Of a stretch of 38,465 nt of DNA, positions 21,431 to 30,037 are shown one piece after another; position 1 is the stretch's first letter; each line of letters begins with the position of its first letter. The notes under the pieces were generated by a model. The model worked only from the letters and a program-made list of their open reading frames with translations, did no database searches and had not been told where the DNA came from. Both the position numbers and the translations under genes were made by a program. The DNA is from an uncultured Kiritimatiellota bacterium (GTDB lineage Bacteria > Verrucomicrobiota > Kiritimatiellia > RFP12 > DVOR01): the NCBI GenBank assembly GCA_944389585.1, contig CALXMW010000003.1, positions 1 to 38,465 of the forward strand, given 5' to 3'.

Positions 21431-22072
21431 ATGATTCGGTTTGTGAGCGGGATTGACACGGACGCGGGCAAGAGCGTCGCCACCGGCTGGCTGGCCCGGC
21501 GCGCCCTGGCCGCGGGGCGGCGCGTGGCCACCATGAAGCTGGCGCAGACGGGCAACGCCGGCGCCTCCGAGGACATCGCCCGCCACCGCGCCCTGATGGG
21601 CGCGGGGCCGCTCCCCGAGGACGCCGAGGGGCTCACCGCGCCCTATATCTTCCCGCACCCCTGCTCGCCCGACCTCGCCGCGCGCCTGGCCGGGGCCGAG
21701 ATCGACCCCGCGCGCCTGGAGGCCTGCGCCCAAGCCCTCGCCGCGCGCTACAACGAGGTCTTCGTGGAGGGCGCGGGCGGGCTCATGGTGCCGCTCCGGC
21801 CCGACCTGCTGACGGTGGACTTCGCGGTCGGCCGGGGCTGGCCCTTCACCTTCGTGCTGCACGGCGCGCTCGGCTCCGTCAACCACGCCCTGCTCTCCCT
21901 CGAGGCCCTCGTCGCGCGCGGCGCGACGGTCGCCCAATTCGTCTGGAACGCCTGGCCCGGCCGCGGCGACGCGCTCATCGAGGCCGATTCGCGCGCCTTC
22001 CTGCGGCGTGTCGCCGAGGGGATGTTCCCCGGCGCCGAGTGGCTGGAGCTGCCCATCCTGGAGGGCCTTTGA
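21431..22072 (+). CDS. bioD: Dethiobiotin synthetase
   Basis: ATP-dependent carboxylase that closes the ureido ring of dethiobiotin, 213 residues. P-loop GIDTDAGKS (residues 7-15), catalytic Lys in MKLAQTG near residue 36, and EGAGGL near 114. No other biotin gene is in the window. The stop TGA overlaps the next ATG by one base, linking it to the tetrapyrrole genes. Confidence 0.93.
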   Translation: MIRFVSGIDTDAGKSVATGWLARRALAAGRRVATMKLAQTGNAGASEDIARHRALMGAGPLPEDAEGLTAPYIFPHPCSPDLAARLAGAEIDPARLEACAQALAARYNEVFVEGAGGLMVPLRPDLLTVDFAVGRGWPFTFVLHGALGSVNHALLSLEALVARGATVAQFVWNAWPGRGDALIEADSRAFLRRVAEGMFPGAEWLELPILEGL

Positions 22073-23364
22073 TGCGGCCCGTGCGCAAGACCTTCCCCGC
22101 GAACCTGCTCCTTGAGGGCGCGATGGCGCTCGTCGTGGGCGGCGGGCGCGTGGGGCTGCGCAAGGCCCGCGCCCTCCTCGAGGCCGGTGCCCAGGTGCGC
22201 CTCGTCTGCCCCGAGGCCGTGGCCGAGTTCGACGCCCTGCCCGTGGCGCGCGTGGCGCGATGCTTCGTGCCGGGGGACGTGGAGGGGTGCCGCCTGGCCT
22301 TCGCCTGCACCGACGACAAGCGCACGAACCGCGCCGTCCTCGCCGCCGCCCGCGCCCGCGCCGTCCCCTGCTGCTGCGCCGACGGCAACTGGGCCGAGGG
22401 CGACTTCATCGTGCCGGCGAGCCTCCGCGCCGACGGCCTCACCATCGCCGTCTCCACCGACGGCCGCAGCTGCCGCACCGCCAAGGAGGTGCGCGAGGCC
22501 CTGGCCAAAGGCTTCGCGCGCGTCTCCCCCGGCGGGCTCTACGTGCTGGGCGTGGAGGCGGCCGCGCCCCTGCCGCCGCTGGACGTGCTGGCCACGCGCC
22601 TCTCCTTCCTCAACGGGCTCTACGGCTGGGCCCTCCTGCGCACCTGCAACCGCACCGAGCTCATCGCCTGGGCCGCGCCCGAGCTCGTCGCCTGCGACCT
22701 GCTGGCGCACGCCCTGCGCCTGCCCGGCGCGCAGGCCGCCACCGGCCCCGCGGCCCTGCGCCACCTGACGATGGTGCTCGCGGGGATGCGCGCCAGGATG
22801 GTCGGCGAGTTCCACATCGTCGGGCAGGTGCGCGACGCCTTCGAGGAGGCCCGCGCGAAGGGCTGGGCCTGCGGCCACCTGCTGGAGGCCTACGCCGAGG
22901 CCCTCCGCCGCGCCCAGGCCGTCCGCGCCGCCGTCGCCCCCCTCATCCCCGACGTCGAGGTCGAGGACCTCGCGCTCGAGGGCGCCAAGGGCCGCGTCGT
23001 CATCGCCGGCACCGGGCGCCTGGGCCGCGCCGCCGCCGCCAAGGCCCACGCCCGCGGCCTGCCCGTCACCCTCCTCTACCACCGCCACCCCATCCCCGGC
23101 GAGGACTGCCGCCCCTTGGCCGATTGGCGCGAGGCCGTGCGCGGGGCCGACCGCTTCCTCGCCGCGCTCACCGTCGAGGCGCCCTGCTTCGAGGCCGAGG
23201 CGCTCGGCGGCGTGCCCGCCTTCGACCTTGGCGCCCCCCGCAACATCCGCGGCGACCGGGGCGTGCGCGACCTCGACGCCCTGCGCGGCGACTACCTCCG
23301 CCGCACCGGCGCCCTCGAGGCCATCCGCGCCGCCGCCGACCGCGCCTACGAGGCCCTGACATGA
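22072..23364 (+). CDS. Fused precorrin-2 dehydrogenase / glutamyl-tRNA reductase
   Basis: A 430-residue fusion. The N-terminal part (about 1-150) is a SirC/CysG-type NAD-dependent precorrin-2 dehydrogenase (VVGGGRVGLRKARALLEAGA, later FACTDDKRTN and AVSTDGRS). From about 155 it is glutamyl-tRNA reductase (HemA), with catalytic Cys192 in RTCNRTEL and a Rossmann segment VVIAGTGRLGRAAAAKA. The two together cover the first committed step and the NAD step of siroheme formation. The C-terminal four-helix dimerisation region of typical HemA is largely absent. ATG at 22072 overlaps the bioD stop; its own stop overlaps the next gene by 4 bases. Confidence 0.88.
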   Translation: MRPVRKTFPANLLLEGAMALVVGGGRVGLRKARALLEAGAQVRLVCPEAVAEFDALPVARVARCFVPGDVEGCRLAFACTDDKRTNRAVLAAARARAVPCCCADGNWAEGDFIVPASLRADGLTIAVSTDGRSCRTAKEVREALAKGFARVSPGGLYVLGVEAAAPLPPLDVLATRLSFLNGLYGWALLRTCNRTELIAWAAPELVACDLLAHALRLPGAQAATGPAALRHLTMVLAGMRARMVGEFHIVGQVRDAFEEARAKGWACGHLLEAYAEALRRAQAVRAAVAPLIPDVEVEDLALEGAKGRVVIAGTGRLGRAAAAKAHARGLPVTLLYHRHPIPGEDCRPLADWREAVRGADRFLAALTVEAPCFEAEALGGVPAFDLGAPRNIRGDRGVRDLDALRGDYLRRTGALEAIRAAADRAYEALT

Positions 23365-25358
23365 CCCTTGCCTGCGGCACCCGCGATTCCGCCCTCTCCC
23401 GCCTCCAGACCGAGGACGCCCTGCGCCGCCTCTCCGCCGAGACGGGCCTCGCCTTCACGCTTGTGCCCTTCTCCTCGCCCGGCGACCGCGACCAGGCCAC
23501 CGACCTGCGCGCCAGCCCCGGCGACTTCTTCACGCGCGACCTCGACGAGGCCCTCCTGGGCGGCCGCATCGACTGCGCCCTCCACTCCGCCAAGGATCTC
23601 CCCCCCGAGGGCCTCCCCGAAGGCCTCGACTGGTTCTGGCTGCCCTGGCGCGAGGACCCGCGCGACTGCCTCGTCCTCCGCGACGGCGTGTCGGAGCCCC
23701 GGCGCGTCGGCGTCAGCAGCGCCCGGCGCGACGCCTGGTGCGCCCGGCGCTTCCCCGGGGCCGGGCGCCTCACCCTCCGCGGCGCCATCCCCGAGCGCCT
23801 GGCCAAGCTCGACCGCGGCGACTTCGACGCCATCGTCGTGGCCGCCGCCGCCCTCCACCGCCTGGGCCTGCAGGGCCGCGTCGCCGAATACATCCCCTTG
23901 GCCGAACTCACGCCGCCCCCCGGCCAAGGCGTGCTGGCGATGACTTTCCGCCGCGGCGACGGGCGCCTCCGCGCCCTGCGCGACCTTTACATAAAGGCCG
24001 TGCGTTTCGTCGGCGCGGGCGTGGGCGACGCCGGGCTCTGCACGGTGGCCGGCCTGCGCGAGCTGCGCGGCGCCGACGTGGTCATCTACGACGCGCTCAT
24101 GGACGCCTCGCTCCTCGACGGCCTCCGCGCCGAGCGCCTCTACGTGGGCAAGCGCAGCGGCGCGCACGCCCTGCCCCAGGCCGCCATCACCGCCCTCATC
24201 GGCGAGCGCGCCCGCCGCGGCGAGCGCGTCGTGCGCCTCAAGGGCGGGGATCCGGGCATCTTCGGGCGCCTGGCCGAGGAGACCGACGCGCTCGCCGCCG
24301 ACGGCATTCCCTTCCGCGTTTTGCCGGGCGTCTCGGCCCTTGCCGCCGCCACCACCGCCACCGGGATGCTCCTGACGCGCCGCGAGGCCGGCAAGGGCTT
24401 TTGCGTGGGCACCCCCCGCGCCGTGGGCGAAGGCTCCACCGACGTCTGGTTCATGGCCCTGGGCCTGGCCGACGCCGTGGCCCGCCGTTACCCGCCCGAG
24501 ACCCCCTGCGCCATCGTCTGCGACGCCGGCGCGCCCGGGCAGACGCTCTGGCGCGGGCGTGTCCGCGAGCTCCGCGCCCAGACGCCCGAGCGCCCCGGGT
24601 TGCTGATCGTGGGCGAGGCCGCGACGCACGGCTTCCCCGCGCTTGGGCCGTTGGCCGGGCGGCGCGTCTGGGTCACCTCCAGCCCCGGCGTGGCCGGGAA
24701 GGCCGCCGAGGCCGTCGTGGATCTGGGCGGCGTGCCCGTCCTGCGGCCCCTGGTGCGCTTCGAGGCGGTGGCGGACGTGAAGATCCGCCCGAGCAAGGGC
24801 TACAACCTCCTGGTCGTCACCAGCCCCACCGCCGCGCGCTTCCTGCTCGAGCGCCTGGTCAGCCCCATCCAATACCTGCCCAAGCGCCTGGCCGTCACCG
24901 GCCCCGGCACCGCCGCGGCGCTGGCGCACCTGAACATCGACACGCTGATGCCCGAGCGCGACTTCTCGGCGGCGGGGCTGTTGGCCGCGCTGCCCGCCGA
25001 CCTCTCGGGCATGAAGATCCTGCGCGTGCGCAGCGAGGAGGCCGGCCCCGCGCTGGCCCAGGCGCTCAAGGCCCGCGGCGCGCGGGTCAAGGATTTCGTG
25101 CTCTACCGCACCGTCGGCCTGCCCGAGGCCGAGCCGCCGCCGCACGAGGCCGTCTTCCTGGCCTCGGCCAGCGCCGCGCGCGCCTGGGCGGCCTCCGCCG
25201 CGCCCAAGGAGCGCGACCTCATCGCCCTGGGCGGCCCCACCGCCGAGGCCCTCCGCGCGTTGGGGTTCGCGCCCGCGGCCGTGCCCGCCCGGCAGACCCC
25301 CGCCGAGGCCGTCCGCGCCTATGCCCTGGCCTGTTTCAAGGAGGCGCTCCGTGGGTGA
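23361..25358 (+). CDS. Triple fusion HemC (truncated) / CobA / HemD
   Basis: A 665-residue fusion. Residues 1-210 are hydroxymethylbilane synthase domains 1-2 (GTRDSALSRLQTEDA, the catalytic-Asp motif HSAKDLP, LRGAIPERLAKLDRGDFDAI), but domain 3 with the cofactor-attachment Cys is missing. Residues 211 to about 430 are uroporphyrinogen-III C-methyltransferase (VGAGVGDAGLCTV, RLKGGDPGIFGR, LPGVSALAAATTATGMLLTRR). From about 432 to 665 is uroporphyrinogen-III synthase (VWVTSSPGVAGK, LLVVTSPTAARFLLERL, VTGPGTAAAL). Together it would take porphobilinogen to precorrin-2, which the upstream fusion oxidises. It overlaps that gene by 4 bases. Confidence 0.88.
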   Translation: MTLACGTRDSALSRLQTEDALRRLSAETGLAFTLVPFSSPGDRDQATDLRASPGDFFTRDLDEALLGGRIDCALHSAKDLPPEGLPEGLDWFWLPWREDPRDCLVLRDGVSEPRRVGVSSARRDAWCARRFPGAGRLTLRGAIPERLAKLDRGDFDAIVVAAAALHRLGLQGRVAEYIPLAELTPPPGQGVLAMTFRRGDGRLRALRDLYIKAVRFVGAGVGDAGLCTVAGLRELRGADVVIYDALMDASLLDGLRAERLYVGKRSGAHALPQAAITALIGERARRGERVVRLKGGDPGIFGRLAEETDALAADGIPFRVLPGVSALAAATTATGMLLTRREAGKGFCVGTPRAVGEGSTDVWFMALGLADAVARRYPPETPCAIVCDAGAPGQTLWRGRVRELRAQTPERPGLLIVGEAATHGFPALGPLAGRRVWVTSSPGVAGKAAEAVVDLGGVPVLRPLVRFEAVADVKIRPSKGYNLLVVTSPTAARFLLERLVSPIQYLPKRLAVTGPGTAAALAHLNIDTLMPERDFSAAGLLAALPADLSGMKILRVRSEEAGPALAQALKARGARVKDFVLYRTVGLPEAEPPPHEAVFLASASAARAWAASAAPKERDLIALGGPTAEALRALGFAPAAVPARQTPAEAVRAYALACFKEALRG

Positions 25359-26664
25359 GCCCGTCGCGGCGCTGGCCTCCGCGCCCGGGTTGGGCGGCGT
25401 GGCCCTCATCCGCCTGAGCGGCGAGGGGGCCTACGCCATCGTCGACCGCCTGGCGCCGGGGTTGCGGCCGCGGCCTTCCGAGCGGCCCGCGGGCACCTTC
25501 GCCTACGCGACGCTCCGCGACGCGGGGGGCGGGGCGCTCGACGATGCCGTTTTGCTCTTCTACCGCGCGCCCCGTTCGTACACCGGCGAGGACACCGTGG
25601 AGCTGTGCGTCCATGGCGGCGCGGTGGTGCCGCGGCGGGTGCTTGAGGCGCTTTTCGGGCTGGGCGCGCGCCCGGCGGGGCCGGGGGAGTTCACGCGCCG
25701 CGCCTTCCTCAACGGGCGGCTTGACCTGACGCAGGCCGAGGCCGTGGCCGACCTCATCGCCGCCAAGACCCCGCGCGCCGAGCGGGCCGCCCGCGCGAAC
25801 CTGGAGGGGCGCCTGGCGGGGGCGCTCGGGCCGTTGTACGACGAGGCGCTGGCCCTTTCGGCCGAGGTGGAGCATCTGCTGGACTTCGACGAGGGGGAGT
25901 TGCCGCCCGACTTCGCGGCGGGGGCGCTCGCGCGGTTGAGGGCGTTGGCCGCCCGCGCGGGGGAGGTGCTGGGCACGTGGCGGCGGGGGCGGCTCCTGCG
26001 CGAGGGGGCGCTGGTGGTGCTCGCGGGGCCGCCGAACGCGGGGAAGTCCACCCTCATGAACCTGTTGCTGGGCGAGGCGCGGGCCATCGTCAGCCCCGAG
26101 CCCGGGACGACGCGCGACGCGATCGAGGAGGCGTTTTCCCTGGATGGGGTGCCGGTGCGCCTGACGGACACGGCGGGGTTGCGCGAGGCGCCGGGGGCGG
26201 TGGAGCGCGAGGGGGTGGCGCGGGCGCGGGGGCTGATCGCCCGGGCGGACGTGGTGCTGTATCTGCTGCCGGCGGGCGAGGCGTTGCCGGCGGACGTGCC
26301 GGGGGGGGCGTTGGTGCTCCGCACGAAGGCCGACCTGGCTCCCGGGCGGGGGGGGATTTCGGCGACGGCCGACCCGGAGGGGGCGCGGCGCGCGGCGGAG
26401 GCGCTCCTGCGGCGGGCGTTGGGGGCGCAGGCGGAGGCGCCGGACGCGGCGGCCTTGGCCACGGCGCGCCAGCATGCGGGGTTGGCGGAGGCGCGCGCGG
26501 CCTTCGAGGCGGCGGGGGAGGCCTTGGCGGGGGGGGAGGCGGGGCTGGTGCCGGCGGCGGGGCGGCTGCGGGCGGGGGCGGAAGCGTTGGGGCGGGTGTT
26601 GGGGCGGGTGTATTCGGAGGATTTGCTCGACCGGGTCTTTTCGTCCTTCTGCGTGGGCAAGTGA
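25351..26664 (+). CDS. mnmE: tRNA-modification GTPase MnmE
   Basis: GTPase that, with MnmG, adds aminomethyl-type groups at wobble U34. 437 residues. The N-terminal formyl-THF domain begins VAALASAPGLGGVALIRLSG. The G domain has P-loop GPPNAGKST and DTAGLREAPG. The C terminus ends FCVGK, matching the required C(I/V)GK with its reactive Cys. Start is GTG 25351 with AAGGAGG 5 bases upstream; the gene overlaps the upstream fusion by 8 bases. Coding-strand composition is strongly G-rich. Confidence 0.96.
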   Translation: MGEPVAALASAPGLGGVALIRLSGEGAYAIVDRLAPGLRPRPSERPAGTFAYATLRDAGGGALDDAVLLFYRAPRSYTGEDTVELCVHGGAVVPRRVLEALFGLGARPAGPGEFTRRAFLNGRLDLTQAEAVADLIAAKTPRAERAARANLEGRLAGALGPLYDEALALSAEVEHLLDFDEGELPPDFAAGALARLRALAARAGEVLGTWRRGRLLREGALVVLAGPPNAGKSTLMNLLLGEARAIVSPEPGTTRDAIEEAFSLDGVPVRLTDTAGLREAPGAVEREGVARARGLIARADVVLYLLPAGEALPADVPGGALVLRTKADLAPGRGGISATADPEGARRAAEALLRRALGAQAEAPDAAALATARQHAGLAEARAAFEAAGEALAGGEAGLVPAAGRLRAGAEALGRVLGRVYSEDLLDRVFSSFCVGK

Positions 26665-26670
26665 GTGTGG

Positions 26671-26676
26671 TAGAAT
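26671..26676 (+). promoter_or_regulatory. mraY -10, predicted leaderless start
   Basis: TGTGGTAGAAT puts TAGAAT at 26671-26676, so the predicted transcription start (26683) falls on the A of the mraY ATG. There is no good RBS between. Confidence 0.6.
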
Positions 26677-26682
26677 AGGGTC

Positions 26683-27825
26683 ATGTTTTACGTTCTGAGC
26701 GAGTTTTTGCAGGGATTTTGGGGCCCGTTCCGGCTGCTGCAGTCCCACGTTGTGATGATGGGCGGGGCGGCGTCTTTGGCGGCGCTCCTGGTGTGGTTTT
26801 TCCTGCCGCGCCTGAAGGGGCTGCTGCCGGTGGACCGCGGCAAGGCCGTGACGTTGCCCGACGGCTCGGTGAAGGCCGTGGGGGCGGAGGGGAAGGCCGG
26901 GGGGAAGCCGACGGGCGCGGGGGTGCTGATGGCGCTGCTGACGTTGCCGGCGATCGCGCTTTTCTTCCCGGTGTACGCCTGGGAGTCGCTGTGGGATCTG
27001 GGGGTGGTGGCGTGCATCTACCTGTGCATGCTCTCGGGGTGGCTGGACGACCGGGCGCGCCTGCCGTGGGGGGGGCTGAAGAAGGGGCTGTTCGACGCGG
27101 CGGTGGCGTTGCTCTGCGCGTGGCTGCTCTGCCAGGGGCACGCGGTGCCGGTGTGGTGGCCGTTCACGCGGGCCGAGACGCTGATCCCGGCGTGGCTGTA
27201 TGTGCCGGTGGCCGGGGCGCTTCTTTTCGGGGCGATCAACACGACGAATTGCTCGGACGGCATCGACGGGCTGGCGGGGTTGCTGACGCTTCTTTCGCTG
27301 TTGGCGCTGGTGGTGATGCTGTACGTGGTGGTGGGGCACCGCACGGTGGCCGATTACCTGATCATCCCGCACAGCGACGCGGCGGCGAAGTGGGCGGTGC
27401 TGGTGTGCGCCTTCGTCGGCACGATGGGCGCGTATCTGTGGTACAACTGCTATCCCTCGAGCCTGCTGATGGGGGACGCGGGCTCGCGGATGTTCGGGAT
27501 GGTGATCGGCGTGGCGGCGTTGGCCACGGGGAACCTGTGCGTGATTTTCGTGGTGGCGCCGATGATCGTCATCAACGGCGGGCTGGGGTTGGTCAAGCTC
27601 GCCTGCCTGCGCCTGCTCAAGGCCGCCGGCCACCCCGTGCCCAGGCCGCGCGAGGGTGCGCGGCGCACGCCGTTGCAGCGGCTCTTTTTCACCTTCACCT
27701 TCCCGTTGCACGACCATTGCCGCACGGTGCTGCATTGGTCGGGGCAGCAGGTGGTGGTGCGCTTTTTGCTGTTGCAGGGGCTGCTCCAGCCGATTTTGTT
27801 CCTGCTCTTCGTGAAGGTGCGCTGA
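26683..27825 (+). CDS. mraY: Phospho-MurNAc-pentapeptide transferase (MraY-like)
   Basis: A 380-residue polytopic membrane enzyme transferring phospho-MurNAc-pentapeptide to undecaprenyl phosphate (lipid I). Family motifs: GWLDDRARL (Asp pair), NTTNCSDGIDGLAG, LMGDAGSRMFG and, near the C terminus, FPLHDHCRTVLHW, where the usual PLHHH has Asp in the middle. VVVRF after it also matches MraY. No mur gene cluster is nearby, so it is separated from the normal dcw cluster. The mRNA appears leaderless. WecA/TagO is less likely given the C terminus. Confidence 0.85.
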   Translation: MFYVLSEFLQGFWGPFRLLQSHVVMMGGAASLAALLVWFFLPRLKGLLPVDRGKAVTLPDGSVKAVGAEGKAGGKPTGAGVLMALLTLPAIALFFPVYAWESLWDLGVVACIYLCMLSGWLDDRARLPWGGLKKGLFDAAVALLCAWLLCQGHAVPVWWPFTRAETLIPAWLYVPVAGALLFGAINTTNCSDGIDGLAGLLTLLSLLALVVMLYVVVGHRTVADYLIIPHSDAAAKWAVLVCAFVGTMGAYLWYNCYPSSLLMGDAGSRMFGMVIGVAALATGNLCVIFVVAPMIVINGGLGLVKLACLRLLKAAGHPVPRPREGARRTPLQRLFFTFTFPLHDHCRTVLHWSGQQVVVRFLLLQGLLQPILFLLFVKVR

Positions 27826-27828
27826 GCC

Positions 27829-28302
27829 ATGCGCCGCATCCTCGCCGCGCTTGCCGTCGCCCTGGCCGTGGTCGCGCTCGACCAGGGGGCGAAGCTTTGG
27901 GTGGTGGGCGCCTTTGCGCACGGCGAGACGCTCCCGGTGTTGCCTTTCTTCTCGCTGACGTATGTGCGCAACCAAGGCGCCGCGTGGGGCCTTTTCCAGG
28001 GCGCGCAGTACTGGCTGGCCGGCTTCGGCGCGGTGGCCGTCGCGCTCTGCTGCCTTTTCTGGCGCAGGATTTTCGGCGACGGGGCCTGGGCCGTGCCGCT
28101 GGGCGGGCTCCTGCTCGGCGGCATCGTGGGCAACCTGATCGACCGCGTGCGCCTGGGCTACGTGGTGGACTTCCTCGACTTCCATTGGGGCGCCTGGCAC
28201 TTCCCCTGCTTCAACGTCGCCGACAGCGCCATCTGCGTGGGCGTGGCCGCGCTCATCGCCCTGCAGTGGCTGGACGGCCGCAACCGCGGGAAGGGCGCCT
28301 GA
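27829..28302 (+). CDS. lspA: Lipoprotein signal peptidase
   Basis: A 157-residue inner-membrane aspartyl protease (signal peptidase II) with four membrane segments that removes lipoprotein signal peptides. The catalytic Asp residues are D114 (YVVDFLDF) and D132 (FNVADSAI), and GNLIDR is also conserved. It is 3 bases after mraY and overlaps miaA by one base (TGATG). Confidence 0.95.
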   Translation: MRRILAALAVALAVVALDQGAKLWVVGAFAHGETLPVLPFFSLTYVRNQGAAWGLFQGAQYWLAGFGAVAVALCCLFWRRIFGDGAWAVPLGGLLLGGIVGNLIDRVRLGYVVDFLDFHWGAWHFPCFNVADSAICVGVAALIALQWLDGRNRGKGA

Positions 28303-29177
28303 TGGCCGCCGCGCGTTGGTGCCTGGCGGGGGCCACGGCCACGGGCAAAAGCGCCGTCGCCCAGCTCTTGGCCGAGCGCCTCGGCGCGGCCGTCCTCTCG
28401 GCCGACGCCATGCTCGTCTACCAAGGGCTGGACATCGGCACCGCCAAGCCCACCCCCGCCGAACGCGGCGCCGTGCGCTATTACGGCCTCGACTGCGTCC
28501 CGCCCAGCGAGCCTTTCTCCGCCGCCCGGTGGCTGGACGAGGCCCGGCGCGCGCAAGCCGCCGAGCCGTGCCTGATCGCCGTCGGCGGCACGGGGCTTTA
28601 CTTTTCCGCCCTGCTGCGCGGGCTTGACCCCGCGCCGCCGCCCGACCCGGCCCTCCGCGCCGCGCTCGAGGCGCTCCCCCCCGAGGCCCTCCGTGCCCGC
28701 CTGGCCGCCCATGGGCGCACGGTGCCCGACGCGGCGAACCCGCGGCGATTGGTGCGGGCGCTGGAGTTTTTGGAGCAGGGGCTTGACCTGCCTCGGGGTT
28801 GGGCGCGCGCCGAGCGGCCTGCCCTGGTGGCCCTGACCTGGCCGCGCGCGGCGTTGCACGCGCGCATCGCCGGGCGGGTGGGGGAGATGTACGCCGGGGG
28901 GTTGGTCGAGGAGGCGCGGGCGCTCCGGGCGCGTTGGCCCGGGTGGTCGCGCACCGCGGCGCAGGCCATCGGCTACGCGGAGGCCTTCGGCGTGCTTGAC
29001 GGGCGCCTGTCGGAGGCCGAGGCGCGGGAGCGGACGATCGTGCGGACGCGGCAGTTGGCGCGGCGGCAGGAGACGTACCTGCGCCATCAGTTCAAGGTGG
29101 ACTGGGTGGAGGCGCGGCCGGGCGAGGGCGTGGAGGGCCTGGCGCGGCGCGTGGCCGAGCGGTGGGGGGCGGCATGA
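28302..29177 (+). CDS. miaA: tRNA dimethylallyltransferase MiaA
   Basis: A 291-residue enzyme adding a dimethylallyl group to A37 of tRNAs that read UNN codons. P-loop GATATGKSA, the conserved DAMLVYQGLDIGTAKP segment, GGTGLYFSALLRGL, and AIGYAEAF, all close to the family consensus. The start at 28302 overlaps lspA by one base; the stop overlaps radC by 4 bases. Confidence 0.96.
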   Translation: MAAARWCLAGATATGKSAVAQLLAERLGAAVLSADAMLVYQGLDIGTAKPTPAERGAVRYYGLDCVPPSEPFSAARWLDEARRAQAAEPCLIAVGGTGLYFSALLRGLDPAPPPDPALRAALEALPPEALRARLAAHGRTVPDAANPRRLVRALEFLEQGLDLPRGWARAERPALVALTWPRAALHARIAGRVGEMYAGGLVEEARALRARWPGWSRTAAQAIGYAEAFGVLDGRLSEAEARERTIVRTRQLARRQETYLRHQFKVDWVEARPGEGVEGLARRVAERWGAA

Positions 29178-29926
29178 GCGCGGGGGGAAGCGTGCGCATC
29201 GCGGATCTGCCCGAGGGCGAGCGCCCGCGCGAGAAGCTGTGGCGGTATGGCCCGGAGCGCCTGACGGACGCCGAGCTGCTGGCCATCGTCCTGCGCACGG
29301 GCGTCAAGGGGTGCAACGTGGGGCAGCTGGCGGCGAACTTCATCGCGGCGTTGGGCCCGCGCGGCCTGGCGCAGCTGCGGACGTACGACCGCGAGGAGTT
29401 CCGCGCCTTCGTGCGCCAGCACCGGGGGGCGCTCAGCGGCATCGGCGAGGACAAGATCGCGACGCTCCTGGCGACCATCGAGTTCGGCGCGCGCGTCTTT
29501 TCGCCGCGCCAGAAGGGCTCGCTCCCCAAGCCGCTGTTGCTGGCCTCGGAGATGGCGGGGCTCTTCTTCACCGCGAGCACCCGCTTTGCCCGCGAGGGCT
29601 TTTGGGCGATCTTTTTGGACAAGGCGCGCCGGCCCATCGGCGGGGCGCCGGATCTCGTCACCGCCGGCCTGCTGGATCAGACGCTCATCGACCCGGCGAC
29701 CTTGTTCCGCCGGGCGATCCTCTTGGGCGCCGGGAGCGTGGTGGTGGCGCACAACCACCCTTCCGGCGACGTCACCCCCAGCGCGCAGGACCTCGAATCC
29801 ACCGAGGCGCTCATCCGCGCGGGGCGCACGCTGGGCATCCCGTTGCGCGACCATCTTATCCTGGGGCGGCCGGATCTTTCGCCCGCCTATCTTTCCCTGC
29901 GCGCCTCCGGGCGCTGCGCGTTTTGA
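29174..29926 (+). CDS. radC: RadC family JAB-domain protein
   Basis: A 250-residue protein of the RadC/MPN(+) family. N-terminal HhH-like region (ERLTDAELLAIVLRTG) and a C-terminal JAB domain with the zinc-binding HNHPSGDVTPS. The family was named for DNA repair, but the true role is unsettled; members are often linked to mobile elements. It overlaps miaA by 4 bases and ends the operon; a low-GC restriction-modification pair begins right after. Confidence 0.93.
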   Translation: MSAGGSVRIADLPEGERPREKLWRYGPERLTDAELLAIVLRTGVKGCNVGQLAANFIAALGPRGLAQLRTYDREEFRAFVRQHRGALSGIGEDKIATLLATIEFGARVFSPRQKGSLPKPLLLASEMAGLFFTASTRFAREGFWAIFLDKARRPIGGAPDLVTAGLLDQTLIDPATLFRRAILLGAGSVVVAHNHPSGDVTPSAQDLESTEALIRAGRTLGIPLRDHLILGRPDLSPAYLSLRASGRCAF

Positions 29927-30037
29927 AAATCTTTGCCGGGGAGAACGATTGGGCGGGATTTCGGTTTCGTTGGAATAAAAGGTTTAGTTGTTTGAGGGTT
30001 TGCATTTTCCCATCATCTCATTATGCGGGGCATCGGA

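Noticed and set aside
25336..28200. Very long minus-strand open frame (954 codons)
   Set aside because: Antisense shadow of mnmE, mraY and lspA; Arg/Pro/His/Gln-rich with no domain.
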